NCBI RefSeq assembly: GCF_002198715.1
Contig: NZ_MWLK01000029.1
Span: forward strand, 47,396 to 111,395
Length of the DNA stretch: 64,000 bases
Source: Rhodomicrobium sp. R_RK_3
Lineage (GTDB): Bacteria > Pseudomonadota > Alphaproteobacteria > Rhizobiales > Rhodomicrobiaceae
Reading direction: 5' to 3'
This document shows positions 1-9,556 of the stretch, piece after piece. The translations under genes were made by a program, and so were the position numbers. The notes below the pieces were generated by a model that saw nothing but the letters and a program-made list of their open reading frames with translations, was not told the DNA's origin and did no database searches. Numbering within the stretch: position 1 is the stretch's first letter; each line of letters starts with the position of its first letter.

Positions 1-1
1 C

Positions 2-262
2 GATGCGTTCGTCATCGCAAGTTTCGAGCGGCTGATCGCAGGCGCCCGGGACAGGGGGCGGATCGACCCGGCTTATGAGCCGGGGCAGATCGCCGCCATG
101 ATTTCGATCATCGGGGATGGGATTTATCTGCGCAGGGCGATGGATCCCGACTTTAACGTCAAAGCCATAATGCCGGTCATTCTTTCGCTCGTGTCTTCGC
201 TGATAAGGCCGGTGGATGAAGCCAAGATTGAAGCGCGCGACAGGAGCGAAATTGCACGATGA
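2..262 (+). CDS. TetR/AcrR-family regulator, C-terminal fragment cut by window edge
   Basis: An open frame enters from the left edge and stops at TGA 260-262, giving 86 residues. They look like the ligand-binding C-terminal helices of a TetR-family repressor (for example ERLIAGARDRGRIDPAY, then SIIGDGIYLRRAMDPDFN). The DNA-binding half lies outside the window. The stop overlaps the ATG of the downstream RND adaptor (ATGA at 259-262), so regulator and pump are translationally coupled. That makes it the likely local regulator of the pump. The family call rests on the C-terminal pattern and context only. Confidence 0.6.
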   Translation, partial: DAFVIASFERLIAGARDRGRIDPAYEPGQIAAMISIIGDGIYLRRAMDPDFNVKAIMPVILSLVSSLIRPVDEAKIEARDRSEIAR

Positions 263-1473
263 TACGGTCGAAGCAGCATTCGGCACGGCGCGGACCGGTC
301 TGCGCCCTCATGGCTCTTCTGTCGCTGACTGTGCCGGCGGCGCCGCTTTACGCGGCCGACGCGGCGACGGGTGGCAAGGAGGATGGCGGCCCCACCGTCA
401 GCGCCGCGCGCGCCGAGCGGACCGCCTTCACCGAGACCATTCTGGTCACCGGCTCGCTGGTCGCGCGCACGGAGATCATGGTCGCGCCGCAGATCGACGG
501 GTTTCGCCTCAGTGAAATCCTCGCCGAGGAGGGCGACCGGGTGAAATCCGGGCAGGTGCTCGCCCGGCTCGCCGATGAGATGCTGAAGGTTCAGCTCGCG
601 CAGCTCGAGGCGAGCCTCGTCAAGGCCGAGGCCTCCATCGCCCAGGCGCGCAGCCGCATCGCCGAGGCCGAGGCCAATCAGAAGCAGGCCGATGCCGCCT
701 TCGGGCGGGCGCAGGATCTCGTGAAATCCGGCTCGACCAGCCGCTCCGTCTATGACGAGCGCGAAGCCGCCTCGCGCACCTCCGCCGCGGCCGTCGCCCT
801 GTCGCGCGACGGGCTGCTGGTCGCGCAGGCCGAGAAGACACAGATCGAGGCGCAGATCCGCGAATCCCGGCTCCGGCTCGGCTATACCGAGATCAAGGCG
901 ACCGAGGACGGGCTGATCAGCCGGCGCAAGGCGCGGGTTGGGGCGCTCGTCTCCAATTCGTCGGAGCCGTTGTTCCGCATGGTCGCCAAGGGCGAGATCG
1001 AACTCGACGCCGAAGTGCCCGAAATCTACCTGCCGCGCATCACCGTCGGCCTGCCCGCGCGCATCGATGCCGCCGGGCTGAAGCCGCGCGAGGGCAAGGT
1101 GCGGCTGATCTCGCCGGAAATCGATCCCGCCACGCGGCTCGGCCGGGTGCGCATCCTGATCGGCGACGATCCGGCCCTGCGCGTCGGCAGCTTTGCCCGC
1201 GGCACCATCGACACCGCCAAGAGCAGCGGCCTCGGCGTGCCGTCGACGGCAGTGCTCAACCGCGATAGCGGCGCCATGGTGCAGGTGGTGAAGGATGGCC
1301 GCGTCGAGAGCCGCCGGGTGGCGACCGGCATGGTCAGCAACGGCATGGTGGAAATTCTCGACGGCCTGCGCGACGGCGAAATCGTCGTGCTCCGCTCGGG
1401 CACGCTTTTGCGCGATGGCGACGCGGTGCGCGCGGTCATCGCCGGCACGACCACAGTGAGCGAGGCCAAGTAA
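259..1473 (+). CDS. RND efflux periplasmic adaptor (HlyD/AcrA family)
   Basis: 404 residues, the usual size for a membrane-fusion protein linking an inner-membrane RND pump to an outer-membrane channel. The N-terminus has a basic stretch and a hydrophobic segment ending near LYAADA, consistent with a signal peptide. A lipoyl/barrel-sandwich part (GSLVARTEIMVAPQIDG ... EGDRVKSGQVLARL) is split by a long Ala/Glu/Gln-rich coiled-coil hairpin (about residues 110-205), followed by the beta-barrel and membrane-proximal parts. ATGA overlap with the TetR gene and abutment with the permease ATG at 1474 show a single operon. No outer-membrane channel gene is adjacent. The substrate is unknown; a drug-type pump is inferred from the partner. 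Confidence 0.9.
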   Translation: MIRSKQHSARRGPVCALMALLSLTVPAAPLYAADAATGGKEDGGPTVSAARAERTAFTETILVTGSLVARTEIMVAPQIDGFRLSEILAEEGDRVKSGQVLARLADEMLKVQLAQLEASLVKAEASIAQARSRIAEAEANQKQADAAFGRAQDLVKSGSTSRSVYDEREAASRTSAAAVALSRDGLLVAQAEKTQIEAQIRESRLRLGYTEIKATEDGLISRRKARVGALVSNSSEPLFRMVAKGEIELDAEVPEIYLPRITVGLPARIDAAGLKPREGKVRLISPEIDPATRLGRVRILIGDDPALRVGSFARGTIDTAKSSGLGVPSTAVLNRDSGAMVQVVKDGRVESRRVATGMVSNGMVEILDGLRDGEIVVLRSGTLLRDGDAVRAVIAGTTTVSEAK

Positions 1474-4400
1474 ATGCGGCTGAATATATCGGCGTGGTCG
1501 ATCCGCACCCCGATTCCGTCGGTGGTGATGTTCATCGTCCTCATCATTTTGGGCATTCTCTCGTTCCGCGCGCTGCCGATCGAGCGCTTCCCCAATATCG
1601 ACATCCCGCTGGTGTCGATCGCCATCACCCAGGCCGGCGCCTCGCCCTCGGAGCTGGAAAACCAGGTCACGCGGCGCGTGGAGAACGCGGTCTCGGCGCT
1701 GACCGGCGTCAAGCACGTCACCTCGGCGATCACCGACGGCTCGTCGGTGACGACCATCGAATTCGTGCTCGGCACCAATACCGACCGCGCCCTGAACGAT
1801 GCCAAGGACGCCATCGCCCGCATCCGCGCCGAGCTGCCGCGCACCATCGACGAACCGATCTCCCAGCGCATCGACGTGGCCGGGCTGCCGATCCTGACCT
1901 ACGCCGCTTCCGCGCATGGCATGGACATCAAGGAACTCTCCTGGTTCATCGACGACACGCTGGCCCGCGAATTGCAGACCGTGCGCGGCGTCGCCGAAGT
2001 CCGGCGCGTCGGCGGCGTCGACCGCGAGATCCGCGTCTCGCTCGATCCGGACCGGCTGCTGGCGCTCGGCATCACCGCCGGCGATGTCAGCAACCAGCTC
2101 CGCGCGACCAATGTCGACGTGGCCGGCGGCAAGAGCGAGATCGGCGGCAGCGAGCAGACCATCCGGGCGCTTGCCAGCGCCGACACCGTCGAGCGCCTCG
2201 GCTCGACCACAGTCAAGCTGCCGGGCGGGCGCAAGGTCCGGCTCGATGAGCTCGGCACGGTGCGCGACAGTTTCGAAGAGCCCAAATTCTTCGCCCGGTT
2301 CAACGGCGAGGAGGTGGTCGGCTTCAATATTTCGCGCTCCAAGGGCGAGAGCGATGTCGGCGTCGCCGAGCGCGTGGACGCCAAGATCGCCGAGCTTTTG
2401 AAGCGTTACCAGGGCGTCGAATTGCGCAAGGTCGACAGCACCGTCACCTATACCGAGGGCAATTACGACTCGACCATGCACACGCTGCTGGAAGGCGCGC
2501 TGCTCGCCGTGCTCGTGGTGCTGATCTTCCTGCGCGACCTGCGCGCGACCGTCATCGCCGCCGTGGCGCTGCCGCTCTCGATCATGCCGACCTTCTGGGC
2601 GATGGAGGCGATGGGCTTTTCGCTCAACCTCGTCACGCTGCTCGCCTTGACCCTGGTGACCGGCATCCTGGTCGACGACGCCATCGTCGAGATCGAGAAC
2701 ATCGTCCGGCATATGCGGATGGGCAAATCGCCCTATCGCGCCGCGCTGGAGGCGGCCGATGAAATCGGCCTCGCCGTCATCGCCATCACCTTCACCATCG
2801 TCGCCGTCTTTATTCCCGTCAGCTTCATGAGCGGCATTGCCGGGCAATATTTCCGCCAGTTCGGCATCACCGTCGCGGCGGCGGTCTTATTCTCCTTGCT
2901 GGTCGCGCGATTGATAACGCCGATGATGGCGGCCTATTTCATGCGCGACCATGGTGAGCCGGAGGCCAAGGACGGCTGGCTGCTGCGCCAATATACGCGG
3001 CTGATCGGCTGGTCGGTGCGGCACCGTCTGGCGACCGTCGCGCTCGGCTTCCTGATCTTCCTCGGCTCGATCTTCTCCATGATGCTGCTGCCGCAAGGTT
3101 TCGTGCCGGCGGAGGACGCCGCCCGCATCCTGATCGCCGCCGAGCTGCCGCCCGGCTCACGGCTGCAGGACATGAAGGCAGAAAGCGACCGCATCACCAA
3201 GCTCATTCGCGAGCGGCCGGAAGTGCAGGACGTGTTCGTCGATGGCGGCCGGATTCTGGGCTTCGCCGGTGGCGGCCAGGAGGTGCGCAAGGCGACCTTC
3301 ACGATCAATCTCGTCAATAAGGATGACCGTGAGTTGGACCAGCGCACGCTGGAGCAGATCTTTACCGACGAGCTGAGCAAGCTGCCCGACGTGCGCGCCT
3401 GGGTCATCAACGAGAACGGCCAGCGGGCTTTGTCGCTGATCGTCTCCGGCTCGGACGGACCGGCGGTGGCGGAAACCGCCCCGCGGATCGTCAGCGCCAT
3501 GCGGCGCGTGCCCGAGCTGAGCAATGTCGTCTCCAATTCGGCGCTCGACCGGCCGGAAGTGCGCTTCCGCCCGCGTCCGGAAGTGGCGGCGGAGCTTGGC
3601 GTTTCGACGGAAGCGCTGTCCGAGGTCATCCGCATCGCCACCATCGGCGACATCGACGCCAATCTGGCCAAGTTCAACGCCGGCGACCGGCAGATCCCGA
3701 TCCGGGTGCAGCTCGACGAGGACGCCCGTTCGAACAGCCAGATCCTGGAATCGCTGAAAATCCGTACCGGCGCGGGCGCGGCGGTGCCGCTGGTCTCGGT
3801 CGCCTCCATCGAGAGCGGGCAGGGGCCGTCTTCCATCGACCGCTATGACCGCCAACGCCGCGTCGTCATCGGCGCCGATCTGGTCGGCACGGACGCGCTC
3901 GGCGCCGCGCTGGAAAAAGTCTACCAGCTCCCCGAGGTGAAGGCGCTCGAGAACAATCCCGGCGTCCAGCTCAAGCAGACCGGCGATGCCGAGATCATGG
4001 GCGAGGTGTTCTCCAGCTTCGGCTATGCCATCGGCGCCGGCATCATGATGGTCTATAGCGTGCTGATCCTGCTATTCGGCAGTTTCCTGCAGCCGATCAC
4101 CATCCTGTTCTCGCTGCCTCTGTCCATCGGCGGCGCGATTTTCGCGCTGCTGCTCACCGACCGGCCCTTCAGCTTCCCGGTGGTCATCGGCATCCTGATG
4201 CTGATGGGCATCGTGACTAAGAATGCCATCATGCTCGTCGATTTCGCCATCGAGGAGATCGCGCGGGGCGTGAAGCGCTACGACGCCATCGTCGATGCCG
4301 GCCGCAAGCGCGCCCGCCCGATCGTCATGACCACCATCGCCATGGCCGGCGGCATGTTGCCGAGCGCGCTGGCGCTGGGCGCGGGCGGCGAATTCCGCTC

Positions 4401-4626
4401 GCCGATGGCGATTGCGGTGATCGGCGGCCTGTTGCTGTCGACGCTCTTGTCGCTGATCTTCGTGCCGGCGGTGTTCATCCTGATGGACGATATCGGCAGC
4501 CTGATCTGGCGCCTGTTCGGCCGCTTCGTCGGCCCGGTCGATGAGCCGGGCGCCGAGCCGCTGCGGATCGAGGCCAAGCCCGCAGGGGAACAAGCCGCGC
4601 TTGCAAGGCCGAGAGCGGCGGAATAG
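1474..4626 (+). CDS. RND multidrug efflux permease (HAE type)
   Basis: 1050 residues, full length for a proton-driven RND pump of the inner membrane. It starts with the N-terminal TM helix (IRTPIPSVVMFIVLIILGIL) and has the two large periplasmic loops and two TM bundles expected. TM4 carries the proton-relay motif LVTGILVDDAIVEIENI with paired aspartates. The second half contains LMGIVTKNAIMLVDFAIEE, the usual TM10 segment with its lysine. The motifs resemble hydrophobe/amphiphile exporters rather than heavy-metal pumps. It is the last gene of the TetR-adaptor-permease operon and converges on a LysR gene 13 bp away. Substrate not predictable. Confidence 0.92.
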   Translation: MRLNISAWSIRTPIPSVVMFIVLIILGILSFRALPIERFPNIDIPLVSIAITQAGASPSELENQVTRRVENAVSALTGVKHVTSAITDGSSVTTIEFVLGTNTDRALNDAKDAIARIRAELPRTIDEPISQRIDVAGLPILTYAASAHGMDIKELSWFIDDTLARELQTVRGVAEVRRVGGVDREIRVSLDPDRLLALGITAGDVSNQLRATNVDVAGGKSEIGGSEQTIRALASADTVERLGSTTVKLPGGRKVRLDELGTVRDSFEEPKFFARFNGEEVVGFNISRSKGESDVGVAERVDAKIAELLKRYQGVELRKVDSTVTYTEGNYDSTMHTLLEGALLAVLVVLIFLRDLRATVIAAVALPLSIMPTFWAMEAMGFSLNLVTLLALTLVTGILVDDAIVEIENIVRHMRMGKSPYRAALEAADEIGLAVIAITFTIVAVFIPVSFMSGIAGQYFRQFGITVAAAVLFSLLVARLITPMMAAYFMRDHGEPEAKDGWLLRQYTRLIGWSVRHRLATVALGFLIFLGSIFSMMLLPQGFVPAEDAARILIAAELPPGSRLQDMKAESDRITKLIRERPEVQDVFVDGGRILGFAGGGQEVRKATFTINLVNKDDRELDQRTLEQIFTDELSKLPDVRAWVINENGQRALSLIVSGSDGPAVAETAPRIVSAMRRVPELSNVVSNSALDRPEVRFRPRPEVAAELGVSTEALSEVIRIATIGDIDANLAKFNAGDRQIPIRVQLDEDARSNSQILESLKIRTGAGAAVPLVSVASIESGQGPSSIDRYDRQRRVVIGADLVGTDALGAALEKVYQLPEVKALENNPGVQLKQTGDAEIMGEVFSSFGYAIGAGIMMVYSVLILLFGSFLQPITILFSLPLSIGGAIFALLLTDRPFSFPVVIGILMLMGIVTKNAIMLVDFAIEEIARGVKRYDAIVDAGRKRARPIVMTTIAMAGGMLPSALALGAGGEFRSPMAIAVIGGLLLSTLLSLIFVPAVFILMDDIGSLIWRLFGRFVGPVDEPGAEPLRIEAKPAGEQAALARPRAAE

Positions 4627-4639
4627 GGCGGGTGAGGAT

Positions 4640-5542
4640 TCAGGCTGCGGCGCGCGTTGCGCTGGTGTGAGCTTGGATTCTCTCCAGCAGAATTTCGCTC
4701 AGCCGGGCGACGGCCAGGCTCGGCCTGTCCTCGGCGCGATGCAAAGCCAGCGGGATCGATGGCAGCGGCGGCAGCCCCATTTCGGCGGCGTCGAAGGCGG
4801 AGAGTGTCGCCGGCATTCCGGCCGTCGTGCGCAGCGTGATGCCGAGCCCGGCTTCGGCGGCGGCCCACAGGCCGGAGAGGCTGGGGCTGCTGAATGTCAG
4901 CCGCCAGGGAATGCCCGCAAGATCCAGCGCCGCGATGCCCGCCGCGCGAAAGCGGCATGGCAGCGGAAAGGCGAGGAGCGGCATCGGCTCGGCCCCGAGG
5001 CTCTTCGCGCCCGGCCAGCCGGGACGGCCGATCCAGCGGATTGGGAATTCCGCGACCTGCGAGGCGTGGCCGCCATCGCTGCCATCCCCCCAGCACAACG
5101 CCATGTCGAGTTCGCCCGTCACGGTCTTCTCGATCAGATGCGCGCTGACATCGACCTGCACTTCGACCCGCACCTTCGGATGCGCCCTGGCGAAACGCCC
5201 GAGCACCGCCGGCAGCCAGCTTTCGGCGAAATCCTGCGGCAAGCCGAGCCGGACCCAGCCTTCGACGCCGGCGCCCCGGACGATGTCCACCGCCTCGTCG
5301 TTCAATTCGAGGATGCGCCTAGCATAGGAGAACAGGCTCTCACCCGCGACGGTCAAGGCGAGGCCGCGCCCGGATTTCTGTACCAGCGGCTGGCCGACCT
5401 GCTCCTCCAATTTGCGAAGCTGCGTGCTGATCGCGGATTGCGAGCGGCCGAGCCGGTCGGCGGCGCGCGCGAAACTACCCAGCTCGAAGCCGGTGACGAA
5501 GCTGCGCAGCACGTCCATGTCGAGATTGGTTCGATGGGTCAT
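4640..5542 (-). CDS. LysR-family transcriptional regulator
   Basis: 300 residues. The N-terminal winged helix-turn-helix (about residues 8-67: MDVLRSFVTGFELGSFARAADRLGRSQSAISTQLRKLEEQVGQPL) is followed by a substrate-binding domain. It is divergent from the tautomerase gene at 5645 with a 102-bp intergenic region, the standard arrangement for a LysR activator and its target. The target is therefore probably the tautomerase rather than the convergent RND operon. The effector is unknown. Confidence 0.9.
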   Translation of the reverse strand: MTHRTNLDMDVLRSFVTGFELGSFARAADRLGRSQSAISTQLRKLEEQVGQPLVQKSGRGLALTVAGESLFSYARRILELNDEAVDIVRGAGVEGWVRLGLPQDFAESWLPAVLGRFARAHPKVRVEVQVDVSAHLIEKTVTGELDMALCWGDGSDGGHASQVAEFPIRWIGRPGWPGAKSLGAEPMPLLAFPLPCRFRAAGIAALDLAGIPWRLTFSSPSLSGLWAAAEAGLGITLRTTAGMPATLSAFDAAEMGLPPLPSIPLALHRAEDRPSLAVARLSEILLERIQAHTSATRAAA

Positions 5543-5644
5543 CGTTCGATTCTGCCGAAGTGTGGCATCTAAAGTTTCAAATTTTCCAAAGCATCATCCG
5601 CCTCTATTCTGCACTGGTCAAGCCTCTCGCTCAGGAGACCAACC

Positions 5645-6043
5645 ATGCCACTCGTTCGAATCTCGCTGCTCAAGGGCAAGTCCAAGGCGCATATTCGCGC
5701 CATCGCCGACGGCGTTCACAAGGCGCTGGTCGAAGCCTATGACGTGCCGGCGGACGACCGCTTCCAGCTCATCCAGCAGCATGAGCCGGAAGAGTTCATC
5801 TATGATGCCGACTATCTCGGCATCCACCGCACCGACGATCTGGTCATCATCCAGGTGACGGCCGGGAATTGGCGCGAGACCGCGACGAAACAGGCCTTCT
5901 ACAAGGCCGTCGCCGACAATCTGTCCGAGAATCCCGGCCTGCGGACCGAGGACGTCTTCATCAGCCTCCTGTCGGTCCAGCGCGACGATTGGTCCTTCGG
6001 CAAGGGCGTGGCGTCTTACGTCAAGGAACCCGCGCCGGTTTGA
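5645..6043 (+). CDS. Tautomerase-family protein (MIF/4-oxalocrotonate-like)
   Basis: 132 residues beginning Met-Pro-Leu-Val. After Met removal Pro would be the N-terminal catalytic base, the hallmark of the tautomerase superfamily. Its length of about 130 fits the longer two-repeat tautomerase type rather than the ~60-residue 4-OT. Segments such as VHKALVEAYDVPADDRFQLIQQHEPEEF are typical of that type. A purine-rich ribosome site (CAGGAG) precedes the ATG by about 7 nt. It is divergent from a LysR gene, and its 3' end overlaps the convergent ASCH-like gene by 23 bp. The physiological substrate is unknown. Confidence 0.85.
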   Translation: MPLVRISLLKGKSKAHIRAIADGVHKALVEAYDVPADDRFQLIQQHEPEEFIYDADYLGIHRTDDLVIIQVTAGNWRETATKQAFYKAVADNLSENPGLRTEDVFISLLSVQRDDWSFGKGVASYVKEPAPV

Positions 6044-6653
6044 GCGCGGGGGAAGCGGCGGGCTGCTTGTCCGACTCGCGCAAATGAGCCAGCACCACCT
6101 CGCCGCGCGGCGAGAGCCGGTAGCCGATATCGAGGCTCTCGGTCAGGCCAAGCTCCTTCAGGCGGCGAATATCGCGTTTGAAGCTCGGCTTGTCGCGGCC
6201 CATCTGGGCGCCGAGTTTTTCGGCGAGCTTTGCCGGATGCGCGGCGATCAGTTCGAGCGAGCGGCGCGTCCATGGCCCAAAACCGCTGCGCTCGTCCATT
6301 TTCGCCAGCCTCTCGGCAATGGCGGCGATTTCGGCGGGCGCGAGATCGGCGTCCTGCCGGAGCGCCGCGCGCCGGTCCGGCCCCGCATAGTGGAAGTCGA
6401 TGCGGTAGACCTCGCCCTCGGAGCGCGAGGTCAGCCATCCCCGCAAATCCTCAAGGCTCGGCGAACCGGCCGCCCGCGCATCGTCCTCGGTGATCGCGCC
6501 GACCTCGATCGCCTCGACCCGGTCGATACCGATCTCCCCTGCCGGCGTGCGCAGCCGTCCGCCCGTCTTGACGGTTGGACGCCGCCAGCGGCGATAGGCG
6601 CGCGTGACCTCGCCGCTTGGGATGCGCTTCAGGATGTCGTCGCGAAACAGCAT
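6021..6653 (-). CDS. ASCH-like domain plus C-terminal winged-helix-like protein
   Basis: About 210 residues from the chosen start MLFRDDILKRIPSGEVTRAYRRW. The frame is open 15 codons further, but this start best fits the domain. The N-terminal ~110 residues look like an ASCH/PUA-type fold (ILKRIPSGEVT...RRWRRPTVKTGGRLRTPAGEIGIDRVEAI). The C-terminal part (SRRSLELIAAHPAKLAEKL...KPSFKRDIRRLKELGLTESLDIGYRLSPRGEVVLAHL) resembles a winged helix. Proteins of this architecture are usually annotated as ASCH-domain or hypothetical. An RNA- or nucleotide-binding role is only inferred. It is convergent with the tautomerase gene, with overlapping ends. Confidence 0.65.
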   Translation of the reverse strand: MLFRDDILKRIPSGEVTRAYRRWRRPTVKTGGRLRTPAGEIGIDRVEAIEVGAITEDDARAAGSPSLEDLRGWLTSRSEGEVYRIDFHYAGPDRRAALRQDADLAPAEIAAIAERLAKMDERSGFGPWTRRSLELIAAHPAKLAEKLGAQMGRDKPSFKRDIRRLKELGLTESLDIGYRLSPRGEVVLAHLRESDKQPAASPALKPARVP

Positions 6654-6829
6654 GGGCCTCACCTCCGGCCGGTACACTACGCCTGCTGCCTGATGCAACG
6701 CCGGGCCCCCACCGCTTGATCCCCAGGGACATGGAACCGTCCCGCACTTGCGCGTTCCCCGGCACCCTATAGACTTGGCGCGGGAGAAAAATCGGCCGCC
6801 GCTCGAACGGGGGCCGCGCGGGGGGACGG

Positions 6830-8488
6830 ATGGCCGAGGACAGTGCGGATGCGATCGTGGTAGGCGCGGGGCTGTCCGGCCTCGTCGCGGCGACGGAACT
6901 GGCGGATGCGGGCAAGCGCGTACTTGTCATCGATCAGGAACCGGAGCAATCACTCGGGGGGCAGGCTTTCTGGTCCCTCGGCGGCCTGCTTTTCGTCAAC
7001 TCGCCCGAGCAGCGCCGCATGGGCATCCGGGATTCGCGCGATCTCGCCATGCAGGATTGGCTGGGCTCGGCGGGTTTCGACCGCCCGGAGGACGCCTGGC
7101 CGCGCAAATGGGCGGAGGCCTATATCGATTTCGCGGCGGGCGAGAAGCGCCAATGGCTGCACGGCCAGGGCATGCGGTTCTTCCCGCTGGTCGGCTGGGC
7201 TGAACGCGGCGGCTACACCGCGACCGAGCACGGCAATTCCGTGCCGCGCTTCCACCTCACCTGGGGCACCGGGCCGGGCGTGCTCGAACCCTTCATCCGC
7301 CGCGCCCGCGAAGCCGAGCGCCGGGGCCTCATCAGCTTCCGCTTCCGCCACCGCGTCAACGAGCTGACGAAAAGCGGCGGCGCGGTCGATGGCGTCTCGG
7401 GCGAGATATTGGAGCCGAGCGATGTCGAGCGCGGCGCGCCTTCCTCGCGCTTGGCGGAACGGGACTTCGCGCTGAAGGCGCAGGCGGTGCTGATCACCTC
7501 GGGGGGCATCGGCGGCAATCACGAGATGGTCCGCCGCAACTGGCCGGAACGGCTCGGCCGGGCGCCCAGCTTCATGCTGTCCGGCGTCCCCGATTACGTC
7601 GACGGCCGCATGCTGCCGATCGCCGAGGACGCCGGCGCCAGCATCATCAACCGCGACCGCATGTGGCATTACACCGAAGGCGTCAAGAACCACGCGCCGA
7701 TCTGGACCCGCCACGGCATCCGCATCATTCCCGGTCCGACCTCGCTCTGGTTCGACGCCGCCGGCAACCGCCTGCCCGCGCCGCTCTTCCCCGGTTTCGA
7801 CACGCTCGGCACCCTGAAGCACCTGATGGAAACCGGCCATGATTATTCCTGGTTCATCCTCAACCAGCGCATCATCGGCAAGGAGTTCGGCCTCTCCGGC
7901 TCGGAGCAGAACCCGGATCTGACCGGCAAAAGCATCCGGCAGGTCTTGCAGCGCGGCCGCAAGGCCGCCGTGACGCCCGTCGCCGCCTTCCAGCGGAATG
8001 GCGAGGATTTCGTCACCGCGCCCGATCTCGGCGAACTGGTGAAGCGCATGAACGCGCTGACCGGCAATGCGCTGATCGACGAGGAGAAGCTGCGCTACCA
8101 GATCGAGGCGCGCGACCGGGAAGTCGCCAACACCTATACCAAGGACGCCCAGCTCACCGCCATTCGCGGCGCGCGCCACTATCTCGGCGACCGGCTGCTG
8201 CGGGTGGCGAAGCCGCACAAGATCCTCGACCCGGCGGCGGGACCGCTGATCGCGGTGCGGCTGTGGATCCTGACCCGCAAGTCGCTCGGCGGATTGCAGA
8301 CGGACCTGTCCGGCCGCGTGTTGCAGCCCAATGGCGAGCCGCTGGCCAATGTCTACGCCGCGGGTGAGGCGTCCGGCTTCGGCGGCGGCGGCGTGCATGG
8401 CTACCGGGCGCTGGAGGGCACGTTTCTCGGCGGTTGCCTGTTCTCGGGCCGGATCGCCGGACGGGCCGCCGCCAAGGCCGTCGGGTGA
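6830..8488 (+). CDS. FAD-binding dehydrogenase (flavocytochrome c/3-ketosteroid dehydrogenase-like)
   Basis: 552 residues. The N-terminal FAD dinucleotide fold is clear (IVVGAGLSGLVAATELADAG, residues ~9-28, then VLVIDQE). The C-terminal signature GGLQTDLSGRVLQPNGEPLANVYAAGEASGFGGGGVHGYRALEG belongs to the fumarate reductase/succinate dehydrogenase flavoprotein-like group. Annotated members are called FAD-binding dehydrogenase, with proposed delta-1 dehydrogenation of ketosteroid-like substrates. No signal peptide is seen, so it is probably cytoplasmic. Its TGA overlaps the ATG of the next gene by one base (TGATG), indicating co-translation with the ketopantoate-reductase-like enzyme. The substrate is not known. 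Confidence 0.88.
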   Translation: MAEDSADAIVVGAGLSGLVAATELADAGKRVLVIDQEPEQSLGGQAFWSLGGLLFVNSPEQRRMGIRDSRDLAMQDWLGSAGFDRPEDAWPRKWAEAYIDFAAGEKRQWLHGQGMRFFPLVGWAERGGYTATEHGNSVPRFHLTWGTGPGVLEPFIRRAREAERRGLISFRFRHRVNELTKSGGAVDGVSGEILEPSDVERGAPSSRLAERDFALKAQAVLITSGGIGGNHEMVRRNWPERLGRAPSFMLSGVPDYVDGRMLPIAEDAGASIINRDRMWHYTEGVKNHAPIWTRHGIRIIPGPTSLWFDAAGNRLPAPLFPGFDTLGTLKHLMETGHDYSWFILNQRIIGKEFGLSGSEQNPDLTGKSIRQVLQRGRKAAVTPVAAFQRNGEDFVTAPDLGELVKRMNALTGNALIDEEKLRYQIEARDREVANTYTKDAQLTAIRGARHYLGDRLLRVAKPHKILDPAAGPLIAVRLWILTRKSLGGLQTDLSGRVLQPNGEPLANVYAAGEASGFGGGGVHGYRALEGTFLGGCLFSGRIAGRAAAKAVG

Positions 8489-9495
8489 TGCCCGGCCCGG
8501 ACGCACGGATCACGGTGGCCGGGGCCGGCAGCATCGGCTGCTTCATCGGCGGCGCGCTGGCGCGGGCGGGCCGCAAGGTGACGCTGCTGGCGCGGCCGCG
8601 CATGGTCGAGGAATTGCAGTCCTGCGGGCTTCACCTCACGGACCTGTCCGGGTTCGACGAACGGATTCCCGCCGCGCGCCTCAGCGTCACCGCCGATCCG
8701 GCCGCGCTGAAAGCAGCCAGCCTCGTGCTGGTGACGGTGAAGAGCGCGGCGACAAAGGGCATGGCCGGTGAGATCGCGGCCCAGCGCACGCCGGGCGCGG
8801 TCGTGCTGAGCCTGCAGAACGGCGTCGACAATCTGCCCGCGCTGCGGAGCCTGCTCGGCGAGACCAATGTGCTCGGCGGTGTGGTCGGCTTCAATGTCGT
8901 GCATATGGGCGAGGGCCGGTTTCATCGCGGCACCTCGGGTCAGGTGGTGATCGAGGCGGGGCGGGCGGAGCTGCGCGCGCTGCTCGCGGTGCCGGGGCTC
9001 GACCTCGCGGTGACGGCCGATATTGCCGGCGTGCAATGGGGCAAGCTGCTGCTCAACCTCAACAATGCGCTGAACGCCCTTTCCGGCCTGCCATTGCGCG
9101 AGCAATTGCAGGACCGCGCCTGGCGCCGCCTGATGGCCGCCCAGATCGAGGAGGCGCTGGCCGTCTACGCGGCGGCGGGCATCGTGCCGGTTCCGGGGAC
9201 GCCGATCGCCGCGCGTTTCCTGCCGCGCATCCTGCGGCTCCCGACCGCCATCTTCCGCGCCGTGGCCGCGCCGATGCTGCAGATCGACCCGGAAGCGCGT
9301 TCCTCGATGTGGGAGGACCTCGTCCGCCGCCGCCCGACCGAGATCGATTTCCTGCAAGGCGCGATCCTGCGTCTGGCTAGGCGCCATGGCGTTGCGGCGC
9401 CGCTCTGCGAGCGGGTGGCCGCCCTCGTCAAACGGGCGGAAGCCGCCGCGGCCGGCCCGCCCGGGCTGACGCCGGACGCGGTGTCAGCCCCGTAG
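8488..9495 (+). CDS. Ketopantoate reductase-family NAD(P)-dependent oxidoreductase
   Basis: 335 residues. The start at 8488 places the Rossmann motif ITVAGAGSIGCFIGGALARAG immediately after the N-terminus; an upstream in-frame ATG would overlap the previous gene by 54 bp. Typical PanE/ApbA features include NGVDNLPALRSLLG, VVGFNVV and the C-terminal-domain KLLLNLNNALNAL. It is coupled to the preceding flavoprotein gene by TGATG overlap. In such a context it could reduce a different 2-keto acid, so a strict pantothenate role is not assumed. Confidence 0.85.
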   Translation: MPGPDARITVAGAGSIGCFIGGALARAGRKVTLLARPRMVEELQSCGLHLTDLSGFDERIPAARLSVTADPAALKAASLVLVTVKSAATKGMAGEIAAQRTPGAVVLSLQNGVDNLPALRSLLGETNVLGGVVGFNVVHMGEGRFHRGTSGQVVIEAGRAELRALLAVPGLDLAVTADIAGVQWGKLLLNLNNALNALSGLPLREQLQDRAWRRLMAAQIEEALAVYAAAGIVPVPGTPIAARFLPRILRLPTAIFRAVAAPMLQIDPEARSSMWEDLVRRRPTEIDFLQGAILRLARRHGVAAPLCERVAALVKRAEAAAAGPPGLTPDAVSAP

Positions 9496-9556
9496 TTGCT
9501 GTCACCCCAAACGGCACTCCGGGGTTCAGGCGGACTATTGGCTTCCGCCTCCTGAC

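Noticed and set aside
124..2847. 907-codon minus-strand open frame over the first RND operon
   Set aside because: High-GC shadow frame with low-complexity Asp/Gly/Arg composition and no recognisable domain; the plus-strand genes have clear motifs.
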